DNA of 5,831 nt from Acidobacteriota bacterium (lineage in GTDB: Bacteria > Acidobacteriota > Thermoanaerobaculia > Multivoradales > SZUA-115), in the NCBI GenBank assembly GCA_003231035.1, contig QIHU01000703.1:1-5831 (forward strand). The letters run 5' to 3'. This document shows positions 1 through 5,831 of the stretch, one piece after another. The position numbers and the translations under genes are program-made. Within the stretch, counting starts at the first letter, position 1; every line of letters starts with the position of its first letter. The notes under the pieces were generated by a model, which was not told the DNA's origin, made no database searches, and was given only the letters and a program-made list of their open reading frames with translations.

Positions 1-815
1 GCGGACTGAACCGCTTGCTGGGCCGCGCTCACCGCTTGCGCCGATTCGCCGTTGCCGAGCAAGGCCCGAATCGTTTCGAGCGGGTCGTTGCTCGCGGGAT
101 GGGCACCGCTCGCACCGAGCTGAGGGCTAGCGATGGATCTTTGCAGCGCGAGCACCTCTTCGAGCCGCGGATCGGGGAAGGCGGTTGGAGGCTGGGCCAT
201 GGGGCGGTCGTCGAGGAGCGCCAGCTCGAAGCGAGCGGCGGATGCCGTGGCGCTGTTCTTGACGCCGCCTTCGAGCAATCTTCTGGCCCGGCCGGCCTTG
301 GCGGTGGTGTTGGCGGTTTGGGCACTCTTGGCCGCGCGCGCCAGCACGCGGCCCAAGCGGAATTGGGCCAAGGCGTCGTCGCTGGTCACCGCCAGCACGT
401 TCTCGTAGGCCGCGGCCGCCTCTTCCCAGCGCTCTTGGCTCTCGTAGAGGACACCGGCAAGGTAGGCCCAGAGAGTGGTCTCGGGTTGCAGGGTGCGGGC
501 GTTCTCCAGGCTAGCCTCGGCCAGCGGATAGAGGCCGTGGGCCAAGGCCGTCTTACCCATCAGGCCGAAGGCGGCGGCCAACTCGGCGATCTTCGGTTCA
601 CCTCCCGGTGGCGCGGCGGCTTGCAGCTGCTGACGTGCACGCACCAGCTGGGCGCGGGCCAGCGGTGCCAGATCCTCCATCAGAGTCTCGGGCAGCGGCA
701 ACAGGGCACTTTGCCCCGGCTGGCGATACTGCGCCGCGGCGAAGTTCGCGGTGGTCAGCGGCAACAGGGCGGCGACGAGGAGAATGGAGCGGACGAACGA
801 GGTCATGGTGCGCAT
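1..815 (-). CDS. Exported TPR-repeat protein, C-terminus beyond the left edge (partial)
   Basis: This minus-strand frame is open for 271 codons from an ATG at 815 and has no stop before the left edge, so the C-terminus is missing. Residues 1-28 look like a Sec signal peptide: basic residues R2 and R9, a hydrophobic core (ILLVAALLPL) and an Ala-Ala-Ala site before Gln29. The mature protein is therefore probably periplasmic or surface-exposed. Residues about 76-110 and 114-147 read as tetratricopeptide repeats, with the small and aromatic pattern of paired helices (for example AYLAGVLYESQERWEEAAAAYENV). A third repeat begins near 148, and residues 246-271 start another helical hairpin after a linker rich in Pro, Ser and Ala. 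TPRs are protein-binding scaffolds, and no catalytic motif is visible. A second ATG at 806 is possible, but the one at 815 gives a better basic n-region. The gene lies 71 bases downstream of the ABC-F gene on the same strand, so shared transcription is plausible. The specific function is not recognisable. Confidence 0.85.
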   Translation of the reverse strand, partial: MRTMTSFVRSILLVAALLPLTTANFAAAQYRQPGQSALLPLPETLMEDLAPLARAQLVRARQQLQAAAPPGGEPKIAELAAAFGLMGKTALAHGLYPLAEASLENARTLQPETTLWAYLAGVLYESQERWEEAAAAYENVLAVTSDDALAQFRLGRVLARAAKSAQTANTTAKAGRARRLLEGGVKNSATASAARFELALLDDRPMAQPPTAFPDPRLEEVLALQRSIASPQLGASGAHPASNDPLETIRALLGNGESAQAVSAAQQAVQS

Positions 816-886
816 GGGTTTCTCTGCTTGCAGGTTGAGTACCAGGTGAAGGGCGGATGAGAAATCAGCTGGGGTCAAGCTCGGTT

Positions 887-2830
<1,944 letters not shown>

Positions 2831-2945
2831 GGCCGCAGAGGATATCAAGCTGGAGGGCTGGCCGACTGCGATGGGGCCCGAAACCCTTGTGAATTGCCAA
2901 CTTAGCCCCAAGCCGGCCAGCTTCTTGCTTACCTGCCTCTAGTCT
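2831..2945. promoter_or_regulatory. Divergent intergenic region between the ABC-F and PBP1B genes
   Basis: The two complete genes are transcribed away from this stretch, so it should hold promoters for both directions. I looked for sigma70-like boxes on both strands. TTGTGA (2888-2893) and TTGCCA (2894-2899) on the plus strand have no AT-rich -10 partner at 16-18 bases, and minus-strand TATCCT has no good -35 partner. No operator-like inverted repeat stands out. If translation of the ABC-F gene began at the TTG at 2911, only 34 bases would separate the genes. The call rests on gene arrangement alone. Confidence 0.4.
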
Positions 2946-5372
2946 ATGGCGAGGAAACGGCGCAAAGGGGTCAAGCTACGAGTGCGTAGGCCCGTTTTGA
3001 GGCGCCGGTTGTCGATCGTGGCCGCGGTTCTCCTGCTAGCCAGTGTGGGGCTTGGCTTCTGGTTGATCCGGCCGTTCTGGCACCTCTCTGGACAGTTCGC
3101 CGCCCATCCGACCCTGCAACCGTCGCGCCTCTACGGCCGTTCGGTACAACTGGAACGGGGTGCCTACCTGCCGGCCGACCGGCTGGTGGCCCGTTTGGAA
3201 GAGGTGCACTATCGCCGCGAAGAGGGAAGCGGCGACACCGCCCCCAGTTCCCCTGGCCGGTATCGCCGCGGTGGCGGCTCGATCTCCGTGGCGCTGCGCC
3301 GCTTCCCTTCCCCGGCGGGGCCGCGGGGCGGGGAACTCTTGACGGTGACCTATCGCGGCAAACGGATCCGCCAGCTGCGCTTGGCGGGCAAAGAGGTCGA
3401 GAGCGCCCTGTTGGAGCCGCCGGTGATCGCTTCCTACTATGGCTCCGACTTCAAGGATCGCCGACCGGTGGTCCTCGAAGAGCTGCCCAACCACCTGGTG
3501 CAAGTCGTCTTGGCAGCCGAGGATGATAGCTTCTTTCGCCATGCCGGAGTGTCGATCAAAGGGCTGGCGCGGGCGATGTGGGTCAACGTGCGCAAGGGCG
3601 GCATGCAACACGGCGGTAGCACCCTGACCCAGCAACTGGTCAAGAACATCTACCTCACCCACGAGCGTACCCTGGCGCGCAAGGTGCGCGAGGGGGTGCT
3701 CGCGGTGCTTTTGGAAGTGCGCTACTCGAAAGAGGAGATCCTCCAGGCCTACCTGAATGAGATCTACCTGGGCGCTAGCGGCGGGGTCAATCTAATCGGC
3801 GTGGGGGCCGCTTCCTACGCCATCTTCGGCAAAGAAGCTCGCGATCTTAGCCTCGGCGAGGCGGCGGCCCTGGCCGGGATGATCAAGTCGCCGGCCCACT
3901 ACTCGCCGCTGTCGAGCCTCGATCGCGCCCTCGAACAGCGCAACCGGGTACTCGATCACTTGCTGGAGTTGAAGCGCCTGAAGCCCGAAGCGATCGTCGC
4001 CGCGCGGGCTCAACCCCTAGAGATCTCACCCCGGCGGCCGGTACGCCGCAGGGCTCCTTACTTCGCCAATGCGGCGGCCCAAGAGGCCGCGCGGCGCTAT
4101 GGCCTCGACTCCCTGGCCGATGCGGGCTACTCCCTGCTTTCGACCCTTTCCTGGGAAGACCAGCAACAGGCGGAGGAGGCCGTTAGCTGGGGACTCAAGG
4201 CATTGGAGAAGGGTTGGGAGAAGGGCACCAAAGTGAAGGGGCCGCTGCAAGCCGCTCTAGTTTCCATCGATCCGCGCAGCGGTGGTATTCGTTCCTGGGT
4301 CGGCGGCCGCGACTACGCTGCCAGCCAGTTCGATCGCGCCTCGTCAGCGCTACGCCAGGCCGGTAGCTCGTTCAAGCCGGTGGTCTATGCCGCCGCCATC
4401 CAAGAGGGAGTGGCGGCGCCCGCGAGCTTGATCGAAGATGCACCGCTGACGGTCATGCTCGCGGGCCAGCGGTGGAGCCCAAACAACGATGACGACGCCT
4501 TCCGCGGCTGGGTGACGGTGCGCACCGCCATGGAGCGTAGCCTGAACGTGCCCACCGCCCGCCTGGCGCTACAAGCGGGATTGCCCAACGTGGTCAGCGT
4601 GGCGCGCGGTTTGGGAGTCAGGACCCACCTCCAACCCTATCCCTCCCTGGCACTCGGTGCTTTCGAGGTCACCCCGGTCGAGATGGCGACCGTCTACGCG
4701 ACGCTCGCCGCTGGCGGCAAGATGCCTCCGGTCCACGCCCTCAAGGCGGTGTTCGATCGCCAAGGCAAGCCGGTGGCTGGGCAAGCGTTGCCGCAAGCGG
4801 AGCCGGTGATCGATCCCCAGACCGCCTACCTGGTGACCTCCATCCTCCAAGGGGTGCTCGATCGCGGCACCGCGCGGGCGGTGCGCGGTTGGGGGCTCAT
4901 GGATGCCCTCGCTGGCAAGACCGGCACCTCCAACGACCGCCGCGACAGCTGGTTCGTCGGCTACTCGCCGGACCGCTCAACGGCGGTCTGGGTGGGCTAC
5001 GACGACAACTCGCGCACCCGCCTCTCCGGGAGCCGCGCGGCGTTGCCGATCTGGTCGCGCTTTGCCCTCAAAGTGCGTCCCGCCAACGGCTATCCGACCT
5101 TCCCCCAACCGGCGGGGATCACTACCGCTTTGATCGATCCTGAAACCGGCGAACTGGCCAGCGGTCGCTGCCCCAATGTCTTGACCGAGGTTTTTCGCGC
5201 CGACCAGGTACCCAGTTCCGTGTGTACCCTGCACAACCCCTGGCAGCGAGCCTTTCGCGAGAACCAACGCGAACTCGACGGCGAAGAACGACGGCGGGTG
5301 CGCGGCTGGTTGAAGCGGATCTTCAACCGCGAAGAGCGCCAGCGCCGCAAAGCTAGCAGGCGGCCGCCTTAG
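2946..5372 (+). CDS. mrcB: Bifunctional class A penicillin-binding protein, PBP1B type
   Basis: This complete 808-residue protein polymerises lipid II into glycan strands and cross-links them at the outer face of the cytoplasmic membrane. Residues 1-21 are very basic and cytoplasmic, and about 22-43 form the single membrane anchor. A UB2H-like domain (about 58-150, opening with SRLYGRSVQL), the mark of PBP1B, follows. The GT51 glycosyltransferase domain has motif EDDSFFRHAG with catalytic Glu192, then GGSTLTQQLVKN (223-234) and second Glu249. The 57-residue spacing equals that of E. coli Glu233 and Glu290. The transpeptidase has SSFK with nucleophile Ser474, SLN (532-534) and KTGTS (658-662), plus WSPNNDD, which matches WSPQNDD in E. 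coli. All catalytic residues are intact. Cys742 and Cys760 in the tail are 18 apart, like the pair in E. coli PBP1B. The ATG at 2946 is chosen because it precedes the basic n-region and anchor; I see no Shine-Dalgarno sequence before it. Beta-lactams would be expected to acylate Ser474. No Lpo activator gene is in view. Confidence 0.97.
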   Translation: MARKRRKGVKLRVRRPVLRRRLSIVAAVLLLASVGLGFWLIRPFWHLSGQFAAHPTLQPSRLYGRSVQLERGAYLPADRLVARLEEVHYRREEGSGDTAPSSPGRYRRGGGSISVALRRFPSPAGPRGGELLTVTYRGKRIRQLRLAGKEVESALLEPPVIASYYGSDFKDRRPVVLEELPNHLVQVVLAAEDDSFFRHAGVSIKGLARAMWVNVRKGGMQHGGSTLTQQLVKNIYLTHERTLARKVREGVLAVLLEVRYSKEEILQAYLNEIYLGASGGVNLIGVGAASYAIFGKEARDLSLGEAAALAGMIKSPAHYSPLSSLDRALEQRNRVLDHLLELKRLKPEAIVAARAQPLEISPRRPVRRRAPYFANAAAQEAARRYGLDSLADAGYSLLSTLSWEDQQQAEEAVSWGLKALEKGWEKGTKVKGPLQAALVSIDPRSGGIRSWVGGRDYAASQFDRASSALRQAGSSFKPVVYAAAIQEGVAAPASLIEDAPLTVMLAGQRWSPNNDDDAFRGWVTVRTAMERSLNVPTARLALQAGLPNVVSVARGLGVRTHLQPYPSLALGAFEVTPVEMATVYATLAAGGKMPPVHALKAVFDRQGKPVAGQALPQAEPVIDPQTAYLVTSILQGVLDRGTARAVRGWGLMDALAGKTGTSNDRRDSWFVGYSPDRSTAVWVGYDDNSRTRLSGSRAALPIWSRFALKVRPANGYPTFPQPAGITTALIDPETGELASGRCPNVLTEVFRADQVPSSVCTLHNPWQRAFRENQRELDGEERRRVRGWLKRIFNREERQRRKASRRPP

Positions 5373-5452
5373 CTTTCCAAACCCACCGCTGCTACGATTC
5401 TCACCGATGGCGTCCACCACGCACAAGCAACAAGGCCGTTCTCGATCAACTG
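5373..5452 (+). other. Gap between the PBP1B gene and the sigma factor gene, with possible remnant 5' coding sequence
   Basis: No terminator hairpin and no Shine-Dalgarno sequence is visible in these 80 bases. The stretch from 5435 onward, read in the sigma factor frame, gives AVLDQL directly before the ATG at 5453, which fits the usual sigma factor N-terminus. An ATG at 5407 in a different frame begins MASTTHK, which would also suit the start of such a protein. The region may therefore be a disrupted 5' end rather than true spacer. Confidence 0.45.
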
Positions 5453-5831
5453 ATGCCGTTGGTCACCGAAGAGCTGCGCAAGCTGGCCCGCCACTACATG
5501 AACCAAGAGAAGTCGGGCCATACCTTGCAGCCGACCGCCTTGGTCAACGAGCTTTACATGCGGTTGATCGATCGGCGGCGGGTCGACTGGAAGAACCGAG
5601 CCCACTTCTTCGCCTTCGCCGCCACCACTATGCGGCGCATTCTGGTCGACCACGCCCGGGCCCAACGCTCGGCCAAACGCGGTAGCGGCGTGACCGCCAT
5701 CGCACTGGAAGAGGTCAGTGGCAGCGAGTTGCCGAAGGAAGTCGACCTGATCGCCCTAGACGAGGCGCTCAAGCGGCTGGCCAAGGTGGACAGCCGGCAG
5801 AGTCGAATGGTCGAACTGCGCTTCTTCGCCG
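5453..5831 (+). CDS. ECF-like RNA polymerase sigma factor (Sig-70_X6 / Sigma70_ECF type), partial at right edge
   Basis: The visible 126 codons run to the window end without a stop. The phrases HTLQPTALVNELYMRL (23-38) and VDWKNRAHFFAFAATTMRRI (44-63), then LVDHARA and SAKRG (73-77), are the hallmark of the Sigma70_ECF family, forming region 2, which binds core polymerase and the -10 element. A variable linker (about 79-97) leads to DEALKRLAKVDSRQSRMVELRFFA, the start of region 4, whose DNA-binding helix lies outside the window. The protein would act in the cytoplasm to direct polymerase to an unknown regulon. No anti-sigma gene is visible. Genes of this type often sit beside Ser/Thr kinase genes in Acidobacteriota and Planctomycetota, but none is in view. 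The ATG at 5453 is the first ATG, GTG or TTG in this frame after a TAG at 5354. The usual family N-terminus is about 20 residues longer, so the start is doubtful: either a short protein or a 5' frameshift or deletion. See the related finding. Confidence 0.88.
   Translation, partial: MPLVTEELRKLARHYMNQEKSGHTLQPTALVNELYMRLIDRRRVDWKNRAHFFAFAATTMRRILVDHARAQRSAKRGSGVTAIALEEVSGSELPKEVDLIALDEALKRLAKVDSRQSRMVELRFFA

Noticed and set aside
15..860. Long plus-strand open frame of 281 codons at the left end
   Set aside because: It lies antisense to the TPR gene. The minus strand gives a signal peptide and regular TPR helices, while this frame is rich in Gly, Gln and Arg with no recognisable domain.
816..886. 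Possible terminator between the ABC-F and TPR genes
   Set aside because: No GC-rich stem followed by a T-run is present on the minus strand, so read-through is as likely as termination.
3036..3662. Minus-strand open frame of 208 codons
   Set aside because: It is antisense to the UB2H and GT51 domains of PBP1B, which are unmistakable on the plus strand.
4977..5426. Minus-strand open frame of 149 codons covering the PBP1B end and the spacer
   Set aside because: Most of it overlaps conserved PBP1B transpeptidase coding, and the translation shows no family features.
5407..5685. Plus-strand frame from the ATG at 5407 as an independent gene
   Set aside because: After the first few residues it runs out of frame with the conserved sigma factor sequence and becomes Arg/Pro/His-rich. 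Only its first codons may be a remnant sigma factor start.

Overview
The window is GC-rich bacterial chromosomal DNA and is almost fully coding. It holds two complete genes and two that run off the ends. There are no RNA genes, CRISPR arrays, insertion sequences or phage genes that I can see. The truncated sigma factor at the right belongs to the Sig-70_X6 / Sigma70_ECF type that is expanded in Acidobacteriota and Planctomycetota. Together with the base composition and the exported TPR protein, this suggests an acidobacterium-like organism. That placement is an inference and is not firm; no marker gene is present.

Layout: the left half is read on the minus strand. A YbiT-like ABC-F ATPase starts near 2830 (GTG preferred) and ends at 887. 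It is followed 71 bases later by the start of a signal-peptide-bearing TPR protein, which continues past the left edge. The spacing allows co-transcription. The right half is read on the plus strand. A complete bifunctional penicillin-binding protein of the PBP1B type (2946-5372) is followed by an ECF-like sigma factor that runs off the right edge. The two halves diverge from a roughly 115-base intergenic region, in which I could not find convincing promoter boxes.

Roles: the ABC-F protein is expected to act on ribosomes in the cytoplasm. The PBP1B polymerises and cross-links peptidoglycan at the outer face of the inner membrane. The TPR protein is predicted to be exported and its function is unknown. 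The sigma factor would redirect RNA polymerase to an unknown regulon. Nothing in the sequence ties the four genes into one pathway; this looks like an ordinary housekeeping and regulatory neighbourhood.

The points most worth a second look are the 5' end of the sigma factor gene, which looks shortened or frameshifted; a C-terminal coiled-coil extension on the ABC-F protein; PBP1B tail features that match the E. coli enzyme in spacing; and a strong excess of GATC and CGATCG words. I found no convincing new biological system.
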